Numbered from the stretch's first letter, positions 53,410 to 62,489 are shown. The stretch: DNA of 64,000 nt from Kistimonas scapharcae (GCF_039540975.1 NZ_BAABFL010000134.1:10739-74738), one strand, 5' to 3'. Made by a program: numbers and translations. Notes: generated from the letters alone by a model not told the origin.

Positions 53410-54123
53410 TTACTTCATCCTCTCGGTGTTTGCGCGCTCATGGTGAGCAACGATGACGCGGATCAGTTCTTCCTTTTTGGCGAACTTGATCTGGTTCTTG
53501 CTCATCCCGATATCGGGCAGTTGTCGCGCCATGTTTCTCAATTCCACGGTCCGGTGCAGTCGCAGGGCTTCTGCAGTCTCGGGCTGTGGCTCCTGAGCGG
53601 TAACGGGTTGTTCCTGTTTGGCCGCTGCTTTCGGTGCCGGCTTTGGTTTCGGTTCTGCTTTCTTCGGCTTTTCAGAAGGGGCAGTCACCACAAACGTTCT
53701 GGCAACGGTCACCGTGGTGTCACGTCTGGATTCCGCACTGGCCGGTGTCTCAGGCTTGGCCTCTACCGCCGGCTTCGGCTCATCCGGCGTGACCGGTGCA
53801 TCCGGTTCCGGCTGGCTGCCGTCCGGGCCGCCGTCACCATCCGGGTCAGGCTTGTCCAGCAGCGGCGCCAGGTCCGCGGCAGGCCGGGCTATCACGTGGG
53901 TGGAGACCACACGCCCTACCCGGTCGGCCGCAACTGTGCCAGCTTCAATGGCCGCCTTGGTCGCGCCCACGTCGCCGCGGATGATAATGGTCACCAGACC
54001 ACCACCGACCCGCTCGATACCGGACAGGGTGACGTTAGCGGCTTTCAGACAGACGTCAGCGGCTTCCACTGCGGCCAGGTAACCGACAGTTTCAATAAAT
54101 CCGGCTGCTTCTTGTCCTCTCAT
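53410..54123 (-). CDS. eutK: EutK-like BMC protein with long linker and Rho_N/SAP-like tail
   Basis: 237 residues. Residues 1-85 are a BMC domain (AAGFIETVGYLAAVEAADVC, GGGLVTIIIRGDVGATKAAI, VSTHVIARP). Residues about 90-190 are a Pro/Ala/Glu/Lys-rich linker. The last ~45 residues, LHRTVELRNMARQLPDIGMS then NQIKFAKKEELIRVIVAHH, look like a Rho N-terminal/SAP-type helical domain (LxxLAxxLxIxxxxxKxELI). E. coli EutK also has a BMC domain plus a helix-turn-helix-like tail, but much shorter (about 165 residues). Nucleic acid binding is possible. It lies between eutL and eutE. Confidence 0.85.
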   Translation of the reverse strand: MRGQEAAGFIETVGYLAAVEAADVCLKAANVTLSGIERVGGGLVTIIIRGDVGATKAAIEAGTVAADRVGRVVSTHVIARPAADLAPLLDKPDPDGDGGPDGSQPEPDAPVTPDEPKPAVEAKPETPASAESRRDTTVTVARTFVVTAPSEKPKKAEPKPKPAPKAAAKQEQPVTAQEPQPETAEALRLHRTVELRNMARQLPDIGMSKNQIKFAKKEELIRVIVAHHERANTERMK

Positions 54124-54140
54124 GGCCTACCGCTCCCGTC

Positions 54141-54794
54141 TTAGAAATGCTTCGGGTTTTCAGCCACGAACTTCACAGCGTCAGCGAAGGCATCGCAGGC
54201 TGCCTTACAGGCAGACTGGCTACCGGTCAGCAGACCGCCGCCGAAGTTGGTTTCTGAAGGAGGCTCGAACAGTTCACACAGGGTGACGTCAGCTGCTTTC
54301 AGGGCAGCGTCCAGGCCGTACATGGCTTCCAGCGGAGGAGCGATCAGGTACGCCAGGGGCTCACCTTCCTTGATGCCGGCCATGCCGGACAGGAAGGAAC
54401 CGGTGCGGGAGATGCACTGCGCGTAGTACGCGATGGTGTCGTCTTCGTTCGCACTGTAGAAAGAGAATTCGTTTTCAATGAAGTCGATGGCAACGTTCAG
54501 GCCGCTGCGGACTTCAGCCGGGTTAGGACCGGCCAGCATGCCGATCACTTCACCGGCCAGCTTGGTGTTGGCGTTAGCCGCACCACCGTAGAAGCTCTTG
54601 CCAAGGCACACGGTCACTTCTGCGTTCTTGGTCGCTTCGTCCAGCGCGCAGTAGGTTACGTCGTCGCAGTCAGAGGTCAGGATGCCGACACTCTTCCAGC
54701 CCTTGGGCATGCCCAGCTTCTCTGCCATCTTGGCATCGACGTTGGGGATCATTTTTACCGCCAGTACGCCGGCGCCTAAGCGATCACCTTTCAT
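54141..54794 (-). CDS. eutL: BMC tandem-domain shell protein EutL
   Basis: 217 residues. Two circularly permuted BMC domains forming a trimer with a gated pore, proposed to pass cofactors or substrate. Family segments: LAVKMIPNVDAKMAEKLGMP, SVGILTSDCDDVTYCALDEA, SFYGGAANANTKLAGEVIGM, RTGSFLSGMAGIKEGEPLAY and EPPSETNFGGGLLTGSQSAC. Normal length. It follows eutC by 70 bp. Confidence 0.96.
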   Translation of the reverse strand: MKGDRLGAGVLAVKMIPNVDAKMAEKLGMPKGWKSVGILTSDCDDVTYCALDEATKNAEVTVCLGKSFYGGAANANTKLAGEVIGMLAGPNPAEVRSGLNVAIDFIENEFSFYSANEDDTIAYYAQCISRTGSFLSGMAGIKEGEPLAYLIAPPLEAMYGLDAALKAADVTLCELFEPPSETNFGGGLLTGSQSACKAACDAFADAVKFVAENPKHF

Positions 54795-54864
54795 GACTCT
54801 CTCCGGTATGTTCGGTCGTTAAGGCTGCCGCTTTATAACGACAGCAGCCTTACGTCATTAGTCG

Positions 54865-55755
54865 TTAGACTCGGAAACCAACACCACTGCACTTCTGTTC
54901 CATCATCTTCTTGACGATGTTGGCGATGTGCGCACCGGCCTCAGCAGCAGGTGTGCCGCGGCGGTGGATGTTGGAGATCACGGTACGGCCGGCTTCCGGC
55001 ATACCTACCTTGCCTTCATAGGTGATGTAGGCACCCATGGATTCGCCAGTGGCCAGTCCGGGACGCTCACCAACCAGCTCGACAGTCACCTTGCTGCCGA
55101 CGATCTCGGTGATGTGATCCATGGAACCAACACGACCAAACTTAACGAATACGGGGTTACCCACGCTCATGCCGTAACCTTCCAGACCCTGCTTCAGTGC
55201 GGGCAGGATGTTCTTCAGGTTGGCGGTAATCGCGGTGGAAGACAGGCCGTCAGCGATGACGATCTGTACGTCGACACCCTTACGGCATTCGGCGTTAACC
55301 TTCGCAACACCTTCTTCGTTCAGCTTGCGGCCCAGGTCAGGACGGGTAACGTACATGTCCTTGTCTTCACAGCAGGACTGCACGGCAACCAGACCCATTT
55401 CGGCCACAAACTCTTCCGGGACTTCGTTGAACACGGAGTCGATCGCGACGGCGTGGTCAGCACGGAAGCGCAGCATGGTTTCAGTCTTGTAACGGGGACC
55501 CGCACGACCGATACCCAGGCGAGCCGGTGTCTTGGCCTTCAGCTTCATGTATTCCGCTTCGTTCTCGGCATTCTCGATGTCGAAGAAGTCGGACATTTCA
55601 ATGGCAGTGATGTCTTTCAGTTCGCTGTCGGCGACATCATCCACCTGGCTGGCCAAGGATACCGCTTGTGCGACGGCAGACTTCTGACCGTCGTCAACAT
55701 TAATTTCCTTGAGGACCTTGCCGATCAGGTCTTTCAGTTCATTTTCAGAGATCAT
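54865..55755 (-). CDS. eutC: Ethanolamine ammonia-lyase small subunit EutC
   Basis: 296 residues. Small subunit of the AdoCbl-dependent lyase; helps bind cobalamin at the EutB interface. Canonical motifs: PARLGIGRAGPRYKTETMLR, FRADHAVAIDSVF, IADGLSSTAITANL, VELVGERPGLATGESMGAY and ISNIHRRGTPAAEAGAHIA. The N-terminal ISENELKDLIGKVLKEI is a known type of encapsulation helix in EutC. It starts 13 bp after eutB. Confidence 0.97.
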   Translation of the reverse strand: MISENELKDLIGKVLKEINVDDGQKSAVAQAVSLASQVDDVADSELKDITAIEMSDFFDIENAENEAEYMKLKAKTPARLGIGRAGPRYKTETMLRFRADHAVAIDSVFNEVPEEFVAEMGLVAVQSCCEDKDMYVTRPDLGRKLNEEGVAKVNAECRKGVDVQIVIADGLSSTAITANLKNILPALKQGLEGYGMSVGNPVFVKFGRVGSMDHITEIVGSKVTVELVGERPGLATGESMGAYITYEGKVGMPEAGRTVISNIHRRGTPAAEAGAHIANIVKKMMEQKCSGVGFRV

Positions 55756-55768
55756 CGATAGCCACCCG

Positions 55769-57133
55769 TTACTTCAGGAAAATAGAAGCGTCGCCGGCAC
55801 GCTCGGTCAGACGGCCGTCTTCCATGATGCCCATGCGTTCACACCAGGCTTCAAATTCCGGAATCGGACGCTTGTCGAAGATGTCGCGCATAGTGGCCAC
55901 GTCGTGGTAACCGCTGGTCTGGTACATCAGCATGATGTCGTCGCCGGCCGGGATACCCATGAAGTAGGTACAGCCCGCGGCAGTCAGCAGGGTCATCAAC
56001 GCTTCGTTGTCGTTCTGGTCAGTCTTCATGTGGTTGGTGTAACAAACGTCAACACCCATTGGCAGGCCGTGCAGCTTGCCCATGAAGTGGTCTTCCAGAC
56101 CCGCACGAATAACCTGCTTACCGTCGTACAGGTACTCAGGGCCGATGAATCCGACAACCGTGTTCACCAGGAACGGGTTGTAGTGACGGGCGAAACCGTA
56201 GCAACGGGCTTCCATGGTCACCTGGTCCGCACCGTGGTGCGCATCAGAAGACAGTTCGGAACCCTGGCCTGTTTCGAAGTACAGGACGTTCGGGCCAGTA
56301 CAGGTGCCCTGCTTGAGCATCATGTCACGGGCTTCCGCCAGATGACCGGCGTTGAAACCGAACGCTTCGTTACCCTTCTGGGAACCGGCGATGGACTGGA
56401 AGATCATGTCGGCCGGTGCGCCACGCTCAACCGCTTCCATCTGGGACAGAACGTGTGCCAGTACGCAGTTCTGGGTCGGGATTTCAAAGCGCTGCTTGAT
56501 TTCCTCGAACTGGTGCAGACAGCGGTAGATGCTGTCTGTGCTGTCGTCTACCGGGTTCAGACCGATAACCGCGTCACCGATACCGTAGGACAGACCTTCC
56601 AGCGTGGAGATACGGATACCTTCAACGTCGTCAGTCGTGTGGTTAGGCTGCAGACGCGCGGCCAGGGTACCTCTACGACCGATCGTCGTGTTACAGGTCG
56701 CCAGCACTTCAATCTTGTTGGCAACGTAGATCAGGTCCGCATTGGTCATCAGTTTGGCGACCGCGGCGATCATCTCGGAGGTCAGACCGCGGCTGACACG
56801 ACGGATGTCGTCACTACGGGTGCTGTACTGCAGCAGCCACTCGCGCAGCTCGGCCACAGTCCAGTTCTTGATCTCGTCATAGATGCGTTCGTTAACGTCA
56901 TCCTGAATGATACGGGTGACTTCGTCACACTCGTAGGGCACAACCGGGTTGTTGCGCAGATCGGACAGCAGCATGCGGGACAGTACGTCCTTGGCCGCTA
57001 CCATCTCGGTAATGGATTCGGCAGCTAAGCCTGCCAGAATGTCGCCAGAGCGTTTCTCGTTGGCCTTGGCGAGCACTTCCTTGATGCTGGAAAAGGCATA
57101 AACCTTTCCAAACAGCTTGGTCTTGAGAAGCAT
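55769..57133 (-). CDS. eutB: Ethanolamine ammonia-lyase large subunit EutB
   Basis: 454 residues, the standard length. AdoCbl-dependent cleavage of ethanolamine to acetaldehyde and ammonia. Active-site residues are intact: AARLQPNHTTDD (Arg/Gln), IGLNPVDDS (Asn), YFETGQGSELS (Glu) and PMGVDVCYTNH (Asp362 equivalent), with GIPAGDDIMLMYQT. AAAGGC lies 6 bp before the ATG. First gene of the ten-gene operon eutB-C-L-K-E-M-T-pduL-eutJ-pduM-like. It contrasts with the fused paralogue at 3214-5658, in which the Asp is lost. Confidence 0.97.
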   Translation of the reverse strand: MLLKTKLFGKVYAFSSIKEVLAKANEKRSGDILAGLAAESITEMVAAKDVLSRMLLSDLRNNPVVPYECDEVTRIIQDDVNERIYDEIKNWTVAELREWLLQYSTRSDDIRRVSRGLTSEMIAAVAKLMTNADLIYVANKIEVLATCNTTIGRRGTLAARLQPNHTTDDVEGIRISTLEGLSYGIGDAVIGLNPVDDSTDSIYRCLHQFEEIKQRFEIPTQNCVLAHVLSQMEAVERGAPADMIFQSIAGSQKGNEAFGFNAGHLAEARDMMLKQGTCTGPNVLYFETGQGSELSSDAHHGADQVTMEARCYGFARHYNPFLVNTVVGFIGPEYLYDGKQVIRAGLEDHFMGKLHGLPMGVDVCYTNHMKTDQNDNEALMTLLTAAGCTYFMGIPAGDDIMLMYQTSGYHDVATMRDIFDKRPIPEFEAWCERMGIMEDGRLTERAGDASIFLK

Positions 57134-57592
57134 TTGTGAGCCTTTGCCTGGGGTAAAGGAAATTTAACGCTGCGAAGAGTACTCAAATGCGTCAACCGGA
57201 TTGTTGATGTGCATCAGCAGCGACCCCGGCTTGGCGATTGAGCTAGGTCAAAGGTTTTATCACATAAAAAAACTGACCGAAGTCAGCTGTCACATGTCAC
57301 TTTTTGTCGCGTTCAGTTACTGACTTCTATCAATTTCATGACACATCGCGAGCAATGATCCGCTTTTCCATGGGTTCGTACGACTAACCGACCTGTTAGG
57401 AAAAACAGGCAGTACTACTTACCCAACGGTCACAGGGAAACATGATCATACCTTCATTAGTACATAATCGAGAACAATAGGAATCCCGAGAGTAAGAACC
57501 AAACTCCCAAGAGGCACGCCCTATATCGCTATGTTAGCGATACTAACCTGGCATTCGGGATAAAACCGGCATTGCAGTGGTCTTAACAGGGA
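57134..57592. other. Intergenic region upstream of eutB
   Basis: About 460 bp between the divergent eutB operon and an effector-like gene. It contains an FNR/ANR-type palindrome (57238-57251). Also a small CTGAC/GTCAG hairpin near 57280. No EutR- or ANTAR-type element recognised. Confidence 0.5.
57238..57251. promoter_or_regulatory. FNR/ANR box upstream of eutB
   Basis: TTGAGCTAGGTCAA (minus: TTGACCTAGCTCAA), centred 111 bp upstream of the eutB start, nearly identical to the site before pduS. No convincing -10 at class-II spacing here. Confidence 0.5.
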
Positions 57593-59020
57593 ATGTTACA
57601 GGGATGGAATTTCAATATCATGGAAGCAACAACATCATCAACACAAACTTCACGCCAACGCGATTATAGATCGGGAAGTGACGATGACAGCCGTTCAGAA
57701 AGTACGGCAGGTGCTTCAACTTCACGAAGAAACGTCACACCATGCATGCCTACACAAAGCTCTGCCCCCGCTCCCAGTACAAGCAGTCAAGTAGCATCAC
57801 AAAAAACCCGACGTGTAACATTTACAAAGACTGAAACCAATGACTTGGAACCGGAAGATATCAGAACGCTTGATATATTGTCGAAAGCGCTTAATTCCCC
57901 CACCGAGAGGTGGAATTTTTTACTTCATGACAAGCCAAGCCTGTGTAAGAAGTTCAGGGAAATCGTCGAATGTATACACCCTGATCAAATCGCTGATCAG
58001 TCGCAAGATAAAAGAGAAACACAACTGAAAAAATGTCTTGATAAATTATTTCAATCAGAAGACATGGGGTGGGAGTTCATTTATCGAAATATCCCGACTC
58101 ACAGAAAGCAAGGATCAAAAACCGTATTTCATCCACCAGCCTTCTTTGTCAGTACATACGTTCTTGGCCTGTCACTTCAAGACATATTCTTGGTATACCA
58201 TGAATTCGTCATCAAATCTCAGCGATTCGATAGACAGGATTTCATGAAGAAGCATTCACATGCATTTCTGGCACTGAACTTACTCGCAAAGGACTATCAA
58301 ACCACCTTTGAGAAAACACTGCCGGACCTCGAAAAAGAACAGCGCATATTATTTAAAGAATGGCTAGAATCCGTATCCCGCTATATCACTCATGACCAAA
58401 CTCATTACTGGCACGACTGTGATCAGGTAATGATTGAACCTTTGTTGAGCCACGACCATTTTAAAACAGCCGCACAGCTTGTAGCAGAGATCAATTCGGA
58501 AATTATGTCTATTCATAGAGTCGCTTGGAATGAGAATAAGGACTACTACAAAGAACCGATCGATCCGATGTATCTACGATCTGCTTATTACACACCTTTC
58601 TCTCTGAAAAACGTATCCAAAGCCTATGTTCGACTGCTTGAGTTAAAAAAATATCTGAAAAACACTATTTCCAAGCATCCCCCTGAACAAATGTCTTTTG
58701 ACTTCCGCGATGCTTTAAAAAGCACACAACAATTACTTCACTCTATCGGACATCCCGATATGACTATCACTCCAGAAAAAGCTGATGTAAAGTTGGAATG
58801 TCGATACACCGGAGAAGTTTATACACGATATGGTTTGATACCCGCGTTTTATAATTACATTCGTGAAACCCCCAATACGGCAATGCTGGCCATTGATTAT
58901 GTCAGCTGTGAGGAACTGGCAGACACATTTTCCAAACCATCTGAAATACAAACACGCAGGAAACGTAAGTATTCAGAACCGTCAACATCAGGCATGGTAG
59001 CTGCCAAAACAAAGAAATAA
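57593..59020 (+). CDS. Effector-like protein with HPD motif and basic tail
   Basis: 475 residues (or 466 if the ATG at 57620 is used; neither has a perfect ribosome site). The first ~80 residues are Ser/Thr/Gln-rich and look disordered. Residues about 120-165 contain FREIVECIHPDQIADQSQDK followed by a charged helix, which resembles the HPD loop of J-domains (Hsp70 co-chaperones), though helix II is only loosely similar. The middle is helical with no recognised motif. The C-terminus RRKRKYSEPSTSG ending AAKTKK looks like a nuclear-localisation signal. AT-rich, alone between eutB and the B12 operon. A host-directed function is inference. Confidence 0.5.
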   Translation: MLQGWNFNIMEATTSSTQTSRQRDYRSGSDDDSRSESTAGASTSRRNVTPCMPTQSSAPAPSTSSQVASQKTRRVTFTKTETNDLEPEDIRTLDILSKALNSPTERWNFLLHDKPSLCKKFREIVECIHPDQIADQSQDKRETQLKKCLDKLFQSEDMGWEFIYRNIPTHRKQGSKTVFHPPAFFVSTYVLGLSLQDIFLVYHEFVIKSQRFDRQDFMKKHSHAFLALNLLAKDYQTTFEKTLPDLEKEQRILFKEWLESVSRYITHDQTHYWHDCDQVMIEPLLSHDHFKTAAQLVAEINSEIMSIHRVAWNENKDYYKEPIDPMYLRSAYYTPFSLKNVSKAYVRLLELKKYLKNTISKHPPEQMSFDFRDALKSTQQLLHSIGHPDMTITPEKADVKLECRYTGEVYTRYGLIPAFYNYIRETPNTAMLAIDYVSCEELADTFSKPSEIQTRRKRKYSEPSTSGMVAAKTKK

Positions 59021-59204
59021 CCACGAGATTCGACCAAACATCCGGCCTACAGCATTGAGGCACTACAAGCCACTGTCATTCAAGACATTTCCTATCCGTT
59101 AGATGACAGGTATCAAAACCTCTCGAACACTGGCGTACTACGCAACAATCATGATTGATACAAGTCATGATTTTGCTGTTGATTTATCTTATGATGCTCC
59201 CACT

Positions 59205-59425
59205 TTGCAATGGTGCCGTGAAACGACGCAGAGAATGCGCCACATCCGGCCCGGTGCGCGAGCATGCTCCGGCAGACTCAACGCATCGGAGGGAACGGGG
59301 TGAAACACCCCGGCTGTACCCGCAACTGTAACAGGCGAGCCGCCACTCACATTGTGCCACTGGAGCGATCCGGGAAGGCGAGTGAAGGCAACGACCCTGG
59401 AGCCAGGAAACCTGCCCTGCAAAAC
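59205..59425 (+). ncRNA. Cobalamin riboswitch
   Basis: AdoCbl-class riboswitch upstream of btuF-btuB. Conserved blocks are present in order: the GGGGTGAAACACCCC arm followed by the GTACCCGCAACTGTA core, GCCACTGG, GGGAAGGCGA, and the B12 box GCCAGGAAACCTGCC near 59402-59416. It lies about 200 bp upstream of btuF, with room for an expression platform. Binding of cobalamin should repress the B12-uptake genes. Confidence 0.95.
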
Positions 59426-59626
59426 CAACGGACCAGGCCGAACATCCGTTCATGTCTGTGTCATACCGGGCGGGTTTACCTGGTTGTTGAAATCATTCTC
59501 TGATTTCCTGCCTTGCAGGCGGGACAGTCATGCGACAACAGGTCGCGGCTGCCCTACGCCTGAACAAACGACTCCCGCCTTATAGAAGCTGTGGTGCACC
59601 CAACGGTGACACCGGGAGTTGGCGAC

Positions 59627-60538
59627 ATGAAGCGAATCCTGCTGTCCATTCTGATGCTACTGGCCATCCCTGCCTGGGGTGCGGCTGTCTGTGAGCAAGA
59701 CGCCACCGGTCAGTCCGTCTGCCTGGACACGCCGGCCCGCCGCATTGTCAGCCTCGCGCCCAATATCACCGAACTGCTGTTTGCCGCCGGTGCCGGTACC
59801 CATATTGCCGGTGTCGACAGTTACAGCACCTACCCGGCTGCTGCCAACGAGATTACTACCATCGGTGGTTTTCCCAACATCAGTGTCGAAGCCCTGCTGG
59901 CGCTTCAGCCTGACCTGGTGGTGGTCTGGGCCGGCGTTACGTCACCACAGCTTAGCGAGAAGATTGAGTCTCTGGGGATCCGGGTGTTTCATCTGGGTCA
60001 GACCACGATTCCCGATGTGGCTGCGTCTATCCGCACACTTGGCCGACTGGCCGGTACGGAAACGGTCGCCAACCGCAACGCGGATGCGTTCCTGTCCCGT
60101 TATGAAACCCTGCACGATCGCTACGCAGATCGCACACCGGTCAGTGTCTTCTTCGAGATCTGGCATGCCCCACTGCGCACGGTTGGTGGACGCCACCTGA
60201 CCAGCCAGGCCATTGCCCTGTGTGGCGGTAAGAACGTCTTTGCCGACCAGAAGGTCAATGTACCAGCTGTGGGTCTCGAGTCCCTGCTGGCACGCAATCC
60301 GGATGCCATCGTCAGCACCGACCGCGTCGGTAATGACCAGGACATCCACCAGCGCTGGCAGAAACTGACCGTACTGGAAGCAGTGCGTGAGCAGCAACTG
60401 ATATCACTGCCGGACAAGCTGATCTCACTGCCGACACCCCGGATGCTTGACGGCACCGAAATGCTCTGCGAGCAGCTGCAGGCGATACGTGACAACCACC
60501 AGCCCCCAAAGCAACTGATCGCCGGAAACACTGAATAA
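59627..60538 (+). CDS. btuF: Periplasmic B12-binding protein BtuF
   Basis: 303 residues from the ATG at 59627 (GGGAG about 10 bp upstream; puts a signal peptide KRILLSILMLLAIPAWGAAV at the N-terminus). Type III periplasmic binding protein of cobalamin: RIVSLAPNITELLFAAGAG, GVDSYSTYPAAANEITTIGG, ISVEALLALQPDLVVVW and TVGGRHLTSQAIALCGGKNV. It delivers B12 to BtuCD, which is not encoded in the window. Under the cobalamin riboswitch. btuB follows 61 bp later. Confidence 0.92.
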   Translation: MKRILLSILMLLAIPAWGAAVCEQDATGQSVCLDTPARRIVSLAPNITELLFAAGAGTHIAGVDSYSTYPAAANEITTIGGFPNISVEALLALQPDLVVVWAGVTSPQLSEKIESLGIRVFHLGQTTIPDVAASIRTLGRLAGTETVANRNADAFLSRYETLHDRYADRTPVSVFFEIWHAPLRTVGGRHLTSQAIALCGGKNVFADQKVNVPAVGLESLLARNPDAIVSTDRVGNDQDIHQRWQKLTVLEAVREQQLISLPDKLISLPTPRMLDGTEMLCEQLQAIRDNHQPPKQLIAGNTE

Positions 60539-60599
60539 CCGGCGACATATAACAACAGTTTAGACACGAACACAATCCGACTTCACAAGGTATAAGAGA

Positions 60600-62444
60600 A
60601 TGACCAAGCCTTCTGCTCTGGCGCTGTTGCCGCTCGCCATCATGGCTGCCAATGTGCACGCCGACGATGTGTATGAAATGGATAATGTGGTGGTGACCGC
60701 CTCCCGGACGGCGCAGACCATTGATGAGACGCTGGCGCCGGTGACTGTGATCAGCCGCAAGGACATTGAGCAGAGCCAAGCGTCCAGCGTGCCGGAGTTG
60801 CTGAAGCGTGTGCCCGGCATGCAGGTTTCCACCAGCGGTGGTGCAGGCAGCACCACCAGCATCTATCTGCGCGGCACCAAAACCGCACAGACGCTCGTAT
60901 TGCTGGATGGCCACAGAATCGATTCCGCCACCAGCGGCAGTGCCTCTCTGCAGATCATTGATCCCGATATGATTGAGCGGATCGAAGTGGTTCGAGGCCC
61001 GCGCTCCAGCCTCTATGGCGCCGATGCGGTCGGCGGCGTTATCCAGATTTTCACTCGTAAAGGCCACAGCGATCCACGTCTCACCCTCAAGATTGGCGCT
61101 GGTAGCCATGGTACAAACCAATATGGCCTGAATTATGGCGGTAAAGTCGGCGGCACCAATTTCAACATTGGCGGCAAGTTCTTTGAAACGGAAGGCTATG
61201 ACAATACCTCCAGCAAATCAAATTACTCTGGCGATGATGACGCCTACAGGAATAAATCATTCACAGCCAGCGTTTCCCACACTTTCGACAATAATGTCGA
61301 AGCCGGCGTGAATATTCTCCACTCTGAGGGAAAGAACGAATACGACAGCAGCTATTATATGCGCCCGTATGATGAGTTTCGCTTCTCTACAATCAATGCC
61401 TTCCTGAATATACCGGTTAACGACAACTGGACGACACGCCTCACTACTGGCTATAGCAATGAGATGGGCGAAAATTTCCAGCGGTTACTCGATGGCACCC
61501 ACAAGAAAAATGGTTCCATCAAGTCCATGCGAAATACCGCCAGCTGGTTGAATGACATCGCCTGGGCAGATAACCAGTTGTTGACGGCAGGTATCGACTA
61601 CTCCAATGATCGCGTCGATACCAAACCGAATAGCTACGAGGTTGATTCCCGCTATAACAAGGCTGTCTTTGTTCAAAACCAGTCATCCTTTGAAAACAGT
61701 AACCTTCAGGTAGGCTTGCGTCGTGATAAAAACGAGGCCTTCGGTTACAAGACAACCGGCAATATCAGCTGGGGTGTCAATCTGACCGATAATTACCGCC
61801 TAATCACGTCGTATGGCACAGCCTTCCGCGCACCAACGATGATGGACCTTTACTATCCCGGTAGTGAAAGCCCTGATCTGAAACCTGAAAAATCCAAGAA
61901 TGCGGAAGTTGAGCTACGCGGCAACCTGAGCCAGGTCAGCCATTGGAGCGTTGCCGTATTCCAGAATGATATGGATGACATGCTGCTGTGGGATGGCGTC
62001 TTGAGAAGGGTTAACAATATCGAGAAGGCGCGTATCCGTGGTATCGAAGCGACCTTCTCGACTCAAATGGCCGCCTGGGATATTACGGCGTCGGCAACCT
62101 ATCTTGATCCCAAGAACCTTTCCGATAACGAAAAGACAAAGGACAAAGTACTGCAGCGCCGTGCACGCCAGTTGCTCAGCCTGGATGCTGATCGCGCATT
62201 CGGCCGGTTTTCTTTCGGCGGTACCGTGCGAGCCCAGGGCAAGAGCTATGATGATGCGGAAAATGAAGATCGTCTGAGTGGCTTTGTGACTGTTGACCTT
62301 CGTACCGCTTACCGATTCAGTTCAGAGCTGAAAGGTGAGCTGAAGCTGGCCAACCTGATGGATAAAGAATACCAGACTGCGCTGGGCTACCAGGGTGAAC
62401 CTCGCGGCGTCTTCGTCTCCATGACCTGGACACCGGAGATCTGA
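60600..62444 (+). CDS. btuB: TonB-dependent vitamin B12 receptor BtuB
   Basis: 614 residues, the usual BtuB length. Signal peptide (LALLPLAIMAANVHA), TonB box DNVVVTAS, plug domain (VPELLKRVPGMQVSTSGGAG, TKTAQTLVLLDGHRIDS, IERIEVVRGPRSSLYGADA) and a beta-barrel ending in an aromatic-rich terminal strand (RGVFVSMTWTPEI). The ribosome site is AAGG/AGAGA just upstream. It imports cobalamin across the outer membrane for EutBC. Riboswitch-controlled with btuF. Confidence 0.95.
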   Translation: MTKPSALALLPLAIMAANVHADDVYEMDNVVVTASRTAQTIDETLAPVTVISRKDIEQSQASSVPELLKRVPGMQVSTSGGAGSTTSIYLRGTKTAQTLVLLDGHRIDSATSGSASLQIIDPDMIERIEVVRGPRSSLYGADAVGGVIQIFTRKGHSDPRLTLKIGAGSHGTNQYGLNYGGKVGGTNFNIGGKFFETEGYDNTSSKSNYSGDDDAYRNKSFTASVSHTFDNNVEAGVNILHSEGKNEYDSSYYMRPYDEFRFSTINAFLNIPVNDNWTTRLTTGYSNEMGENFQRLLDGTHKKNGSIKSMRNTASWLNDIAWADNQLLTAGIDYSNDRVDTKPNSYEVDSRYNKAVFVQNQSSFENSNLQVGLRRDKNEAFGYKTTGNISWGVNLTDNYRLITSYGTAFRAPTMMDLYYPGSESPDLKPEKSKNAEVELRGNLSQVSHWSVAVFQNDMDDMLLWDGVLRRVNNIEKARIRGIEATFSTQMAAWDITASATYLDPKNLSDNEKTKDKVLQRRARQLLSLDADRAFGRFSFGGTVRAQGKSYDDAENEDRLSGFVTVDLRTAYRFSSELKGELKLANLMDKEYQTALGYQGEPRGVFVSMTWTPEI

Positions 62445-62489
62445 CGTCTGATAACCGCTTTTTTTGCCTAACTGCGGTGCTCATCGTTC

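Noticed and set aside
52188..53456. Long plus-strand open frame (422 codons)
   Set aside because: Lies antisense to eutE and the start of eutK. Composition (His/Arg-rich) is typical of a shadow frame.
55709..57028. Long plus-strand open frame (439 codons)
   Set aside because: Antisense to eutB. No family features; eutB is certain.
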